64,000 nt of DNA from Gemmatimonadota bacterium (GTDB lineage Bacteria; Gemmatimonadota; Gemmatimonadetes; Gemmatimonadales; Gemmatimonadaceae). The stretch is from positions 33,145-97,144 of the forward strand of contig JAPLKS010000011.1 of NCBI GenBank assembly GCA_026387915.1. Reading direction: 5' to 3'. The notes below the pieces were generated by a model that did not search any database, was not told the origin of the DNA, and saw only the letters and a list, made by a program, of their open reading frames with translations. This document shows positions 1 to 11,269 of the stretch, piece after piece (within the stretch, counting starts at the first letter, position 1; each line of letters starts with the position of its first letter). Both the position numbers and the translations under genes were made by a program.

Positions 1-2
1 TT

Positions 3-635
3 TGGTTTGCCGCCTGCGCCGTGATGCGGCTGGCGCGGTTCAATGTCGAGCAGGCCGGTCACTCCAAGCGGTATTTCCGCGGTCTGCCGAGCCCCGCGGC
101 CGGCGGAGTACTGGCGTCGTACTACTGGTTCAGCCAAACGTCGCTCTTTCAGCAAACGTCTATCGGCGACCTGCCGTGGCACACGTACGTGCGCATCCTG
201 ATGGCCGCGCTGTCGTTCCTGATGATCAGCAACGTGCCGTACCTCGCGTGGCCCACCTTCAACTTGCGAAGCTGGCGCGGCGTGATTGGGCTGCTCGTGT
301 TCGTAGGACTCGGCGTGGGGCTCGTCTTTCTTCCCAAGCAGTTCTTCTTCCCGGTGGGGTTGTTGTATGTCGTCACCGGCGTGCTCGCCGCTGTCGTAGG
401 CGGCTTGCTGGAAAAACAGGGCCATCGCACGGCGGACCACGAAGTCGCAGGCATCGAAGCCTACGAACTGCCTGACGATGACGATGATACCGATATCGAT
501 GACGAAGTAGTCCCCGAGGCAACGGTAGCAACTCGCGAGAGCGAGCAGAGCCGCCGTCGTCGCCGTCGCCGCCGCGGTCGTCGCGGCCCTGGTTCCACAC
601 CTGACAAAGACCAATCCGAGGGTTCACCGGAATGA
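3..635 (+). CDS. pssA: CDP-diacylglycerol--serine O-phosphatidyltransferase, C-terminal part
   Basis: The 5' end lies outside the window. The visible frame opens in the end of the CDP-alcohol phosphatidyltransferase domain, with RLARFN followed by a GLPSPAAGG segment, both typical of bacterial PssA. About four hydrophobic membrane segments follow. The enzyme makes phosphatidylserine, the precursor of phosphatidylethanolamine, at the inner membrane. After the last membrane segment comes a cytoplasmic tail of about 75 residues that is unusual for the family: an acidic run (PDDDDDTDIDDE) and then a strongly basic run of eight arginines followed by GRR. The stop overlaps the purS start by 4 bases, so purS may be translationally coupled to it. 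The family call is firm; the role of the tail is unknown. Confidence 0.9.
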   Translation, partial: WFAACAVMRLARFNVEQAGHSKRYFRGLPSPAAGGVLASYYWFSQTSLFQQTSIGDLPWHTYVRILMAALSFLMISNVPYLAWPTFNLRSWRGVIGLLVFVGLGVGLVFLPKQFFFPVGLLYVVTGVLAAVVGGLLEKQGHRTADHEVAGIEAYELPDDDDDTDIDDEVVPEATVATRESEQSRRRRRRRRGRRGPGSTPDKDQSEGSPE

Positions 636-898
636 CCCGCTATCGCGTTGCTGTTCACATCGTCCCGCGCTGCGGGTTGCTCGATCCTCAAGGAAAAGCG
701 GTGGCCGATGCCCTGCACACCCTCGGCTTTAGCGCCGTCAGTGATGTGCACGTCGGCCGTCACCTGGTGATTGAGTCCGAGGCCGCGGATGCCGCTGCCG
801 CAGAAGCGTCGGTGCGTGCCATGTGCGACAAGCTCCTCGCCAACCCCGTCACAGAAGACTACGAGATCGCAGGCGTTCGCACGGCGGAGGGCGCGTGA
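632..898 (+). CDS. purS: Phosphoribosylformylglycinamidine synthase subunit PurS
   Basis: This 88-residue protein has the size and pattern of PurS, including an LDPQGKAV segment near the N terminus and a LGF..V..VHVGRHL segment. PurS bridges PurQ and the short form of PurL in the FGAM synthase complex (step 4 of purine synthesis) and helps ammonia pass from PurQ to PurL. The ATG overlaps the pssA stop, and its own stop overlaps the GTG of purQ. The three-subunit arrangement is confirmed by the neighbours: a separate purQ and a purL of about 770 residues. Confidence 0.95.
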   Translation: MTRYRVAVHIVPRCGLLDPQGKAVADALHTLGFSAVSDVHVGRHLVIESEAADAAAAEASVRAMCDKLLANPVTEDYEIAGVRTAEGA

Positions 899-1587
899 AA
901 GTCGGAGTCGTTCGTTTCCCCGGCTCGAACTGCGACGAAGACGCCGTGCTCGCGGTGGTGGAGCAGCTGCACGAAGAAGCCGTGCTGCTCTGGCATAAAG
1001 ATCACGACCTGCAGGGCTCGGATCTCATCATTCTCCCCGGTGGGTTCAGCTACGGCGACTATCTCCGCTCTGGGGCGATTGCGCGGTTTAGCCCGATCAT
1101 GCAGGAAGTGGTCGCGCACGCCAAGCGCGGTGGACCGGTGATCGGCATCTGCAACGGCTTCCAGATTGCCTGCGAAGCGGGGCTCCTCCCAGGGGCCCTG
1201 CTCCGCAACGACAGTCTCCAGTTTCGCTCGATGCAGGTGACAATTCGCGTTGAGCAAACGAACACCTGCTTTACGCGCGCCGCGACCAAGGGCCAGTTGC
1301 TGACCATGCCCATTGCCCACGGCGACGGGCGATACACCGCAGACGATGCCACCATCGCACGGCTCGAGGATGAAGGGCGCGTGGTCTTTCGCTACGTGGA
1401 CGAGGCCGGCGAAGCGGTGGCGTCGGCGAACCCCAACGGTTCGCTGCACAACATTGCTGGCGTCACGAACGACGCGGGAAACGTGGTCGGATTGATGCCG
1501 CACCCGGAACGCGCCGTCGACGCGCTCCTCGGTTCGGCCGATGGTCGAGTGCTGATGGAATCCATGCTCGTTGCCGCTCACGCCTGA
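895..1587 (+). CDS. purQ: Phosphoribosylformylglycinamidine synthase subunit PurQ (glutaminase)
   Basis: This 230-residue class I glutamine amidotransferase starts at a GTG overlapping the purS stop. The N-terminal VVRFPGSNCDED motif is diagnostic of PurQ. The nucleophile is Cys86 in GICNGFQ, and the His/Glu pair lies in MPHPERAVD near the C terminus. It hydrolyses glutamine and delivers ammonia to PurL for FGAM formation in the cytoplasm. An upstream in-frame start exists, but it would run through most of the end of purS and add residues without similarity to PurQ, so the GTG is preferred. Confidence 0.96.
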   Translation: MKVGVVRFPGSNCDEDAVLAVVEQLHEEAVLLWHKDHDLQGSDLIILPGGFSYGDYLRSGAIARFSPIMQEVVAHAKRGGPVIGICNGFQIACEAGLLPGALLRNDSLQFRSMQVTIRVEQTNTCFTRAATKGQLLTMPIAHGDGRYTADDATIARLEDEGRVVFRYVDEAGEAVASANPNGSLHNIAGVTNDAGNVVGLMPHPERAVDALLGSADGRVLMESMLVAAHA

Positions 1588-1603
1588 CTGGAGCCCCCCC
1601 CCA

Positions 1604-2161
1604 ATGCGCCGCCTACTCTTTCTTCCCGTTGTTCTGCTCGCGGCCTCCCTCGGTGCGCAGTCCGTGATCAACCCCGGAATGACGCGCGCCGAAGTTGTGA
1701 CAGCCCTCGGCAACCCACTGGCGGAGCGCACCTCTGGCGCGCAGACATTCCTGTTCTATAAGAATGGCGTCGAAAAGCGCGTGGGGATGAACGATCTCGT
1801 CATCCTCGAGGCCGGAAAGGTTGTCGATGCCGTCTTTCGTGCACCGAGCCGAAAGTACTCGGGCAAGAGCTCGTCGCCCGTTGCAGTGACGGCGGACGCG
1901 GCACGCGCCGAAGGACGAAAGGCACAGGCCACGAGCGAGAGTGGTGCGTCGCCCGCCCCTGCCGCAAAGAAGGTCGTCGTTCCTGAAAAGAAAGCACCGA
2001 AGCTTCCGGCGGAGGAAGCGCAGCAAGCCGAGGTAGCGAAGCCGATGCCACCCGCCGCTCGCAAAGACACGCCCGCAGCACCGGCTCCTGTTGATCCAAA
2101 AGCGGCCCCCGCTCCAAAGGTCGCGCCAGACTCCAAGGCGCCGCCCGCAAAAAAGCCCTGA
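1604..2161 (+). CDS. Exported BamE/SmpA-like domain protein with Ala/Pro/Lys-rich tail
   Basis: The 185-residue product has a cleavable signal peptide ([19 protein letters not shown]) without a lipobox. Residues of roughly 22-80 hold [16 protein letters not shown] followed by a FLFYKNG strand, the GMT..EV...LG.P pattern of the SmpA/OmlA (BamE-like) fold. The last 100 or so residues are low-complexity Ala/Pro/Lys/Glu, like a periplasm-spanning or peptidoglycan-facing linker. The gene sits between purQ and purL in the same direction with short gaps, so it is probably co-transcribed with purine genes, although no functional link is evident. It is not BamE itself, because the lipid anchor is absent. 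Its function is unknown. Confidence 0.75.
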   Translation: MRRLLFLPVVLLAASLGAQSVINPGMTRAEVVTALGNPLAERTSGAQTFLFYKNGVEKRVGMNDLVILEAGKVVDAVFRAPSRKYSGKSSSPVAVTADAARAEGRKAQATSESGASPAPAAKKVVVPEKKAPKLPAEEAQQAEVAKPMPPAARKDTPAAPAPVDPKAAPAPKVAPDSKAPPAKKP

Positions 2162-2195
2162 CCGCCACCACACTCATTTCGCGAGCAACGCTTCC

Positions 2196-4502
2196 GTGAC
2201 TGCCGTCTCCCGCCCTGGCGATCCCGTCATCACTCCGGCTCTCGTAGCCGAGCATGGGCTCACGCCGGACGAATACGAACGCCTGATCAACATGCTAGGC
2301 CGAACGCCCACCTTCACCGAGCTTGGTGTGGTGAGTGCGCTCTGGAGCGAGCACTGCTCCTACAAGCACTCGCGCCCAGTGTTGAAGACACTCCCCACCA
2401 CGGCACCGTGGGTGTTGCAGGGTCCGGGCGAGAACGCGGGGGTCATCAGTATTGGGGACGGGCTCGCGGTGGCGTTCAAGATTGAGTCGCACAATCACCC
2501 GAGCGCGGTGGAGCCGTACCAAGGGGCCGCAACAGGCGTTGGCGGTATCCTTCGCGACGTCTTTACGATGGGGGCGCGGCCAATCGCGATACTCAACTCG
2601 CTGCGCTTCGGCTCACTCGACACACCACGGGTTCGCTACCTCGTGGGTGGCGTGGTCAAAGGCATTGGCGACTACGGCAACTGCATGGGCGTGCCGACCG
2701 TCGCGGGTGACGTGATGTTCGATGCCGCCTACGAAGGCAATCCGCTCGTCAACGCGATGTGCGTGGGGATTCTTCGCGAGGAAGAACTCATCCGCGCGAA
2801 GGCAGAAGGCGTTGGCAACACGATTATGGCGGTGGGTGCCCGGACGGGTCGCGATGGTATTCACGGCGCGAGCTTTGCCTCGGAAGATCTCTCGCACGAG
2901 AACGACGCCAAACGCCCACGCGTGCAGGTGGGCGATCCCTTCACCGAGAAGCTGCTCCTCGAGGCGACGCTCGAACTTATTGCCAGCGGCGACTGCGTGG
3001 CCATTCAGGATATGGGCGCCGCTGGGCTCACGTCGAGTAGCGCCGAAATGGCGGAACGTGGCGACGTGGGGATTGTGATTGACACGAGTAAAGTCCCGGT
3101 TCGCGAAACTGGCATGACGCCGTACGAGATTCTCCTTTCCGAATCGCAGGAGCGGATGCTCGTGGTGGTCAAGAAAGGACGCGAGCAGACGGTGCGCGAC
3201 ATTCTTACAAAGTGGGATCTCCACGCTGCCGTGATCGGCGAGGTGATCGCCGAGCCGGTGTACCGAGTGGTCGAGGGCGATCGCGTCGTCGCCGAGTTCC
3301 CTGGCACGCGACTCGTCACGGATTGCCCGCAGTATCATCCCGAGGCGCGTGAGAGCGAGGCCATTATCGCACTGCGCGCGCGCGATGTGCACGCAATTGC
3401 CGAGCGCCCCGAGGAAGCCGATCCGTTCTGGACGCTACAGCAGTTGCTCTCGTCGCCGACGATTGCCAGCAAGCGCTGGATCTATCGTCAGTACGATTCA
3501 ACGGTTCGGACCAACACCGTGATTGGACCAGGCGGCGGCGATGCGGCGGTGCTGCGCATTCGCGGCACCACCAAGGCGCTCGCGGTAAAGACTGACTGCA
3601 ACGGCCGGTACGTGTATCTCGATCCGCGGGTCGGCGGGCGGATTGCCGTGGCCGAAGCGGCCCGCAACGTGGCGTGCGTAGGTGCGCGCCCGCGCGCCGT
3701 GACCAACTGCCTCAACTTCGGAAACCCAAAGCGTCCCGACATCTTCTTCCAGTTCCGCGAAGCAGTTGGTGGAATGGGCGATGCCTGCCGCGCGCTCGAC
3801 ACCCCAGTGACTGGCGGCAACGTCTCGCTGTACAACGAGAGCCCCCTCGGCGCGGTGTACCCTACGCCGACCATCGGCATGGTGGGAGTCATCGACGACG
3901 TTGCGCATATCACGCGCCTCCGCTTCAGCGATGTCGGCGACGCGATTGTGCTGCTCGGCGAACCGACCAACGAACTCGGCGCGAGTGAATATCTCTCCTG
4001 GATCCACAAGGTGGTTGCGGGTGCCCCACCGGCGTGCGACCTCACCAAGGAACGGGCGCTGATTGACGCGCTTCTTGAGAGCATTGCCGCCGGAGATGTG
4101 CGATCGGCGCACGACTGCAGTGAAGGCGGGCTCGCGGTCGCACTCGCGGAGTGCGCCATTGCCGAGGCCGACGCGATGATGGGCGCCACTATCGACTTGA
4201 CGCCGTGGGCGGCGTTGCCGTTGCGTGCGCTGCTCTTTGGCGAGGCGCAGGGGCGCGTAGTGATTTCTACGACGAACGCCGATGCGATTATCGCGGTAGC
4301 CAAGCGCTTCGGCGTTCCTGCCACGCGTATTGGTACCGTGCAGCCGGCAACCAACGGCCTCTCTTTCACGATTGGCGCGCGCACGGTCTCTGCCCCGCTC
4401 GCGCCGTTGGCTGACGCGTTCCACGAAGCGATCCCTCGCGCCATGCGGCGCGCCCCTGCCGAAACCGTGTCGAGCGCCGTTGCGGCGGGAGCGACGAACT
4501 AA
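2196..4502 (+). CDS. purL: Phosphoribosylformylglycinamidine synthase subunit PurL
   Basis: This 768-residue protein is the short PurL that works with PurS and PurQ. It carries [10 protein letters not shown] at 51-60 (the catalytic His region), [12 protein letters not shown] at about 97-108 (the ATP/Mg site) and the duplicated AIRS-like halves, with a [10 protein letters not shown] loop opening the second half. It condenses FGAR, ATP and ammonia to FGAM. I chose the GTG that gives a normal N terminus; the frame is open further upstream, but that part overlaps the preceding gene and has an atypical Arg/Pro-rich sequence. Its TAA shares one base with the purF ATG, so the two genes are probably coupled. 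Confidence 0.95.
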   Translation: MTAVSRPGDPVITPALVAEHGLTPDEYERLINMLGRTPTFTELGVVSALWSEHCSYKHSRPVLKTLPTTAPWVLQGPGENAGVISIGDGLAVAFKIESHNHPSAVEPYQGAATGVGGILRDVFTMGARPIAILNSLRFGSLDTPRVRYLVGGVVKGIGDYGNCMGVPTVAGDVMFDAAYEGNPLVNAMCVGILREEELIRAKAEGVGNTIMAVGARTGRDGIHGASFASEDLSHENDAKRPRVQVGDPFTEKLLLEATLELIASGDCVAIQDMGAAGLTSSSAEMAERGDVGIVIDTSKVPVRETGMTPYEILLSESQERMLVVVKKGREQTVRDILTKWDLHAAVIGEVIAEPVYRVVEGDRVVAEFPGTRLVTDCPQYHPEARESEAIIALRARDVHAIAERPEEADPFWTLQQLLSSPTIASKRWIYRQYDSTVRTNTVIGPGGGDAAVLRIRGTTKALAVKTDCNGRYVYLDPRVGGRIAVAEAARNVACVGARPRAVTNCLNFGNPKRPDIFFQFREAVGGMGDACRALDTPVTGGNVSLYNESPLGAVYPTPTIGMVGVIDDVAHITRLRFSDVGDAIVLLGEPTNELGASEYLSWIHKVVAGAPPACDLTKERALIDALLESIAAGDVRSAHDCSEGGLAVALAECAIAEADAMMGATIDLTPWAALPLRALLFGEAQGRVVISTTNADAIIAVAKRFGVPATRIGTVQPATNGLSFTIGARTVSAPLAPLADAFHEAIPRAMRRAPAETVSSAVAAGATN

Positions 4503-5878
4503 TGTGTGGCATCTTTGGAGTGGCGGGAAACCCCGCTGCGGCAAGCCTCACGAACCTCGGCCTCTACTCGCTGCAGCACCGGGGACAAGAATCCGCCGGG
4601 ATCGTGGCTGTGGGTGATGGTGACGCGCATGGCTATCGCGCGATGGGACTGGTTGGCGAGCAGTTCGATGCCGAACGCGTGGCCCAACTCCCGGGGAGCA
4701 CGGCGATCGGCCACACCCGTTACTCGACGGCGGGAAGTTCTACCATTGAAAATGCGCAGCCCGCGTTGGTGAACTTCAAAAGCGGGCACATTGCGCTCGC
4801 GCACAATGGGAACCTCACCAATGCCACCGAGATTCGCGAGAAGCTCGAGGCGCACGGGTCCATTTTCAGTTCCACAATGGACAGCGAAGTGATTGTGCAT
4901 CGGCTCGCCCGCTCGATGGCGACGCAGCCGGAAGATCAACTCGCCGAGGCGCTGCAAGGTGTGGAGGGGGCGTATTCGCTTTTGGTGCTGATCAATGAAA
5001 CACTGCTGGCCGCGCGTGACCCGCACGGCTGGCGTCCGCTCGTAATGGGGCGCCTTGGCGACGCCGTGGTATTTGCGTCTGAGACGTGCGCGTTGGATAT
5101 CGTCGGTGCGACGATTGAACGCGAGATCCTCCCCGGCGAGATCGTGGCCGTTGATGCCACCGGTGTTCGCTCGTTGCAAATGCAGCCGTCCAAGCAGCTG
5201 CACCGGTGCGTGTTCGAATACGTCTATTTTGCGCGTCCCGATAGCCAAGTGTTCGGCGGCTCGGTGGATCGTGCCCGACGTGCGCTCGGGCGTCGGCTCG
5301 CGCAGGAACATCCGGCTCCCGGCGCTGATTTTGTTTTTGCCGTTCCGGATTCCTCCAACGCGGCGGCGCTCGGTTTTGCGGAAGGCTCCGGGCTTCGCCT
5401 CGAGCATGCGCTTATTCGCAATCACTACGTGGGGCGCACATTCATTCAGCCCACGCAGGCCGGGCGCGACGCGAAGGTGCGCGTGAAGTACAACGCGGTG
5501 CGCGACGTACTGCAAGGCAAGAGTGTCGTGATGGTCGACGACTCCATCGTGCGTGGCACCACCACCCGCGGGTTGGTCGCACTCGTGCGTGCTGCGGGCG
5601 CCCGCGAGGTACACATGCGTGTGGCATCGCCGCCCATTACGCATCCCTGCTGGTACGGCATCGACACGCCCGAACGTGATCAACTCATTGCCGCGCGACT
5701 GCAACTCAGTGAGATCGCCAAGGAAATCGGCGTCGATACCCTTGGCTACATCTCGCGCGACGGGATGCTCGAAGCGGTCCCCGGCGGCCCAGAGGGTTTC
5801 TGCCACGCCTGTTTCAGCGGCGAATACCCCACCCGTCCGCCGACCATCCTCAAGAAGAACCGACTCGGCGGGCGATAG
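4502..5878 (+). CDS. purF: Amidophosphoribosyltransferase
   Basis: This 458-residue enzyme catalyses the first committed step of purine synthesis, PRPP plus glutamine to phosphoribosylamine. The N-terminal nucleophile Cys2 lies in MCGIFGVAG, so there is no propeptide: removing Met alone exposes it. The PRPP-binding loop is VVMVDDSIVRGTT at about 342-354. Four cysteines (C236, C383, C434, C437, the last two as CHAC) sit where the Bacillus subtilis enzyme binds a 4Fe-4S cluster, so this is probably an iron-sulfur, oxygen-sensitive PurF. It is the last gene of the pur run and is followed by a strong hairpin. Confidence 0.97.
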   Translation: MCGIFGVAGNPAAASLTNLGLYSLQHRGQESAGIVAVGDGDAHGYRAMGLVGEQFDAERVAQLPGSTAIGHTRYSTAGSSTIENAQPALVNFKSGHIALAHNGNLTNATEIREKLEAHGSIFSSTMDSEVIVHRLARSMATQPEDQLAEALQGVEGAYSLLVLINETLLAARDPHGWRPLVMGRLGDAVVFASETCALDIVGATIEREILPGEIVAVDATGVRSLQMQPSKQLHRCVFEYVYFARPDSQVFGGSVDRARRALGRRLAQEHPAPGADFVFAVPDSSNAAALGFAEGSGLRLEHALIRNHYVGRTFIQPTQAGRDAKVRVKYNAVRDVLQGKSVVMVDDSIVRGTTTRGLVALVRAAGAREVHMRVASPPITHPCWYGIDTPERDQLIAARLQLSEIAKEIGVDTLGYISRDGMLEAVPGGPEGFCHACFSGEYPTRPPTILKKNRLGGR

Positions 5879-5943
5879 GAATCGACCGAACGGCGAACAC
5901 GAGGCGTTACGGCCGCAAACTCCGTATGCAGTATGCAACAATC

Positions 5944-5975
5944 AAACGGTCGGCACCCTGCGGTGCCGACCGTTT
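5944..5975. terminator. Bidirectional hairpin between purF and the cyclodeaminase gene
   Basis: A perfect 14-bp inverted repeat (arms 5944-5957 and 5962-5975) encloses a CTGC loop. The outer ends are AAA and TTT, so each strand reads a GC-rich stem followed by T residues. It sits between two convergent genes and can end both transcripts. Confidence 0.85.
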
Positions 5976-5982
5976 GTGCCGC

Positions 5983-6990
5983 TTACTCCGAGCGCAGTCC
6001 GCCCAGCGATACCGCGGTCCCCGCCCCCTCCGCGAGCGCCGCCGTATAGATATGACGGAGCGCCGCGACATCCTCTACGGCGAGCCCAAGCGACTTGAAT
6101 AACGTGATATCGCCGCGTGCTGATCGCCCTGCGACGCGTTTGAGCAACAGCTCCCCAAGCTCTCCGAGGATATGCGCGTCCGTGATCGCCCCCTCGTCGC
6201 GCGCAAAAAGAAAATCGCCAGATTCTTTGAGCGTGGATTCCCGCCGATCCACAAAGAGCCGCGCGCGAGCCACAGCCGCCGCATCCAACTCCCGCGCCAC
6301 CGGCAGTGATGCCCCCACCGCATTCACATGCGTGCCCGGAGCCAGCCACGCCCCCTCAAGGATTGGCGTGCGCGCACCAGTGATCGTACAGACCACATCC
6401 GCGTCGGCCACCGCCTCGCGCGCGGTGTGCGACACTACAATCTCAACCGACGAATGCCGACGAGCTCGCTCGGCAAAGGCCTCCGCGCGATCGCCCGAGC
6501 GACTCCACACTCGCACCCGTCGGATGGGACGTACCGCGCACACCGCCTGCAGGTGCGGGAGCGCCAAGACTCCAGCGCCCAACAGCGCCAGCTCGCTCGC
6601 GTCGTCGTTGGCGAGCAGTCGCGTGGCGAGCCCCGACACCGCCGCCGTCCGAATGGCGGTGATCGACGAGGCGTCCGCAATGGCGAGGAGCGTTCCGTGT
6701 GCCGCGTCAAAGAGCAGCACCACGCCAATGTGCGAATCAAAGGGCGTCGCCTCGTTGCCCGGGAACACCGTAATCACCTTGGCGCCGATCGCCGCCTGCG
6801 AGCCCTCTCCCACAATCGCGGGCATAGTCCCAAAGGCGTTCGGCGTGCCCTCAAGGCGCAACACCGTGCGCAGGGGTAGTTGTGCCTTCCCCTCTGCCAC
6901 GCTGCGCAGGGCGTCGGCCATCACGTCAATGCAGTCGGGCACGGGAAGGAACCGCGCCACATCCAGATGCGAGAGCAGGAGCGTCGTCAT
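5983..6990 (-). CDS. Ornithine cyclodeaminase / mu-crystallin family protein
   Basis: This 335-residue protein has the family pattern: an N-terminal dimerisation part with a MPAIVG segment, ASSITAIRTAAVSGLAT before the nucleotide-binding domain, a Rossmann motif LLGAGVLALPHLQAV at about 135-149, and VNAVGASLPVARELD near the C terminus. Members are NAD(P)-dependent and include ornithine cyclodeaminase, alanine dehydrogenase of the archaeal type, ketimine reductase and delta-1-pyrroline-2-carboxylate reductase. The sequence alone does not decide the substrate. It is a single gene, divergent from ppdK and convergent with purF. Confidence 0.85.
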   Translation of the reverse strand: MTTLLLSHLDVARFLPVPDCIDVMADALRSVAEGKAQLPLRTVLRLEGTPNAFGTMPAIVGEGSQAAIGAKVITVFPGNEATPFDSHIGVVLLFDAAHGTLLAIADASSITAIRTAAVSGLATRLLANDDASELALLGAGVLALPHLQAVCAVRPIRRVRVWSRSGDRAEAFAERARRHSSVEIVVSHTAREAVADADVVCTITGARTPILEGAWLAPGTHVNAVGASLPVARELDAAAVARARLFVDRRESTLKESGDFLFARDEGAITDAHILGELGELLLKRVAGRSARGDITLFKSLGLAVEDVAALRHIYTAALAEGAGTAVSLGGLRSE

Positions 6991-7126
6991 GCGCGGAAGG
7001 ATGCCACGCGGGCATCAGCCGCGCAAAGGGTGTCCATTTTCCCCGAACCCCAGAGGGCAAATGCCTGACGGACTGGGCCCCCTGCGCACCGTACTATGCA
7101 GCAGGCGACATCTTCCGGGAGCGCGT

Positions 7127-9790
<2,664 letters not shown>

Positions 9791-9825
9791 GCGCGACCCG
9801 CCGCACCGAGCGGATATGGGGTGCC

Positions 9826-9854
9826 TTGCGCTATCGTATCAACGAATGTAGATA
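9826..9854 (+). promoter_or_regulatory. Predicted promoter of the arsenic operon
   Basis: TTGCGC at 9826-9831 and TAGATA at 9849-9854 are separated by 17 bases, a plausible housekeeping-type promoter. Transcription would start near 9861, only a few bases before the arsR ATG. No purine-rich ribosome site precedes that ATG, so the first gene may be translated from a leaderless message. This is a prediction from pattern only. Confidence 0.55.
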
Positions 9855-9864
9855 TATTGATATC
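9837..9864. promoter_or_regulatory. Predicted ArsR operator overlapping the -10 region
   Basis: Two overlapping AT-rich inverted repeats stand out in GC-rich DNA: TATCAA (9837-9842) with TTGATA (9857-9862), and GATAT-ATTG-ATATC (9851-9864). ArsR/SmtB repressors usually bind such imperfect palindromes across the -10 element, so repression would block RNA polymerase until As(III) binds the protein. Confidence 0.6.
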
Positions 9865-10302
9865 ATGGCTAAACTCAACACCGCCGCCCAGCCGTCCAAA
9901 GCGCCGCTCCCCCGCGCCATGGCCTCCCATGCGGCCTCCCAGCCGGTCGCCCAGCCGGTCGCCCTGCCAGTCGGCCAGCCGATGGCCCAGCCCGTGCTCC
10001 CCGAACTCTCGGCCGAACGGTTCCGAGCGCTCTCGGAACCCACGCGGCTCCGGATTCTCGCGCTGCTGCAGGATGGCGAACATTGCGTGTGCGACCTGCA
10101 GTCCGCGCTCGACATTGCCCAACCGCTCCTCTCCTTTCATCTCAAGGCGCTCCGCGACGCGGGCTTTGTGCACTGGAGAAAGCAGGGGCGCTGGGCCTAC
10201 TACACCATCTGCAACGAAACACTCACCGCTGCGCACGACGATCTCGCGCGGCTCCGAGCGACCGGCGTGCGACGATCGCTCCCCACCGCCTGCTGTGAGT
10301 AA
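9865..10302 (+). CDS. arsR: ArsR-family metalloregulatory repressor
   Basis: This 145-residue winged-helix repressor has the family core from about residue 46: RFRALSEPTRLRILALL, then EHCVCDLQ with Cys74 and Cys76 (the metal site of the ELCVCDL motif), the recognition helix PLLSFHLKALRDAG and the wing WAYYTI. As(III) binding to the cysteines would release DNA. Two features are unusual. There is an N-terminal extension of about 45 residues with repeated QPVA-like units, and the C-terminal end carries an adjacent Cys pair (PTACCE) that could add metal ligands. It is the first gene of the cluster with arsM and acr3. The N-terminal start is uncertain because no ribosome site is visible. Confidence 0.9.
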   Translation: MAKLNTAAQPSKAPLPRAMASHAASQPVAQPVALPVGQPMAQPVLPELSAERFRALSEPTRLRILALLQDGEHCVCDLQSALDIAQPLLSFHLKALRDAGFVHWRKQGRWAYYTICNETLTAAHDDLARLRATGVRRSLPTACCE

Positions 10303-10411
10303 TGCATAACGCCGCCAGGCAATCGAACGCGGCACGTTCGGATCTTCACGAACCAACGGCACTCACGTCCTCGCTTCGAAACCACGCATCTCTCTCCCAT
10401 TGAGCATCCCG

Positions 10412-11269
10412 ATGACTACCGGCACTGACATCAAATCCACCGTTCGCGACCGCTATGCCCGCGCGGCCCTCACCGTCGTCGAAGGGGGCACCAAAGGGAG
10501 CTGCTGCGGTACCGGCTCCGATTGCTGCGGCGATGACCCGATTACCTCCAACCTCTACGCGCAGTCCGAACTGCACGGCATTCCGGCAGCCGCCGTCCTT
10601 GCCTCACTCGGCTGCGGCAACCCCACCGCCCTCGCCGAACTGCGCGCCGGCGAAGTCGTGCTCGACCTCGGCTCCGGTGGTGGCATTGACGTGCTGCTCT
10701 CCGCACAGCGCGTCGGGCCAACGGGCAAGGCCTACGGCGTGGACATGACCGACGAAATGCTCGCGCTCGCTCACGCTAATCAGAAGGCCGCTGGCGTCAC
10801 GAACGTCGAGTTCCGCAAAGGCGACATCGAACATATTCCGCTCGACGATGCCACCGTCGATGTCATCATTTCCAACTGCGTTATCAACCTCGCGGCGGAC
10901 AAGCGCAAAGTGCTCGCCGAGGCGTTCCGCGTATTGAAGCCGGGCGGACGGTTTGCCGTGAGCGATGTGATTGTGCGCGGCGACATGCCCGACGACGTGC
11001 GCCGTTCCGCCGAACTGTGGGTGGGTTGCGTGGCCGGCGCCCTTGAGGAGCAGGAGTTTCTTCGGTTGCTGCGCGAAGCGGGCTTTGAGAATCCCTCAAT
11101 TGAACCGACGCGCATCTACACCGCCGCCGACGCTCGTATTTTTGCCGAGAGTGCTGGACTCGATGTAGAGCGCATCGCGACGGAGATTGACGGAAAGTTT
11201 ATGAGCGGCTTTGTACGCGCCACCAAGCCGGCGGGGGTCACGGCACCGGGAGCGAACCGTGTCGCCTGA
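10412..11269 (+). CDS. arsM: Arsenite S-adenosylmethionine methyltransferase
   Basis: This 285-residue SAM methyltransferase has the class I motif [12 protein letters not shown] at about 83-94. The three conserved ArsM cysteines are at C68 (LGCGNPTA), C156 (SNCVINL) and C206 (WVGCVAGAL). An extra N-terminal pair of vicinal cysteines (C31/C32 and C38/C39) is also present and is common in bacterial ArsM. It methylates As(III) to methylated, partly volatile arsenicals in the cytoplasm. The ATG was chosen over a TTG four codons upstream; neither has a clear ribosome site. A 109-base gap separates it from arsR, and the next gene overlaps its end by 11 bases. Confidence 0.93.
   Translation: MTTGTDIKSTVRDRYARAALTVVEGGTKGSCCGTGSDCCGDDPITSNLYAQSELHGIPAAAVLASLGCGNPTALAELRAGEVVLDLGSGGGIDVLLSAQRVGPTGKAYGVDMTDEMLALAHANQKAAGVTNVEFRKGDIEHIPLDDATVDVIISNCVINLAADKRKVLAEAFRVLKPGGRFAVSDVIVRGDMPDDVRRSAELWVGCVAGALEEQEFLRLLREAGFENPSIEPTRIYTAADARIFAESAGLDVERIATEIDGKFMSGFVRATKPAGVTAPGANRVA

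Noticed and set aside
6095..7126. In-frame upstream extension of ppdK by 344 codons
   Set aside because: It lies opposite the cyclodeaminase gene and has Ser/Arg-rich noise composition; the normal PPDK start is the later ATG.
10322..10341. Small inverted repeat between arsR and arsM as a terminator
   Set aside because: Only about 6-7 pairs with a 5-base loop and no T run; too weak to call.
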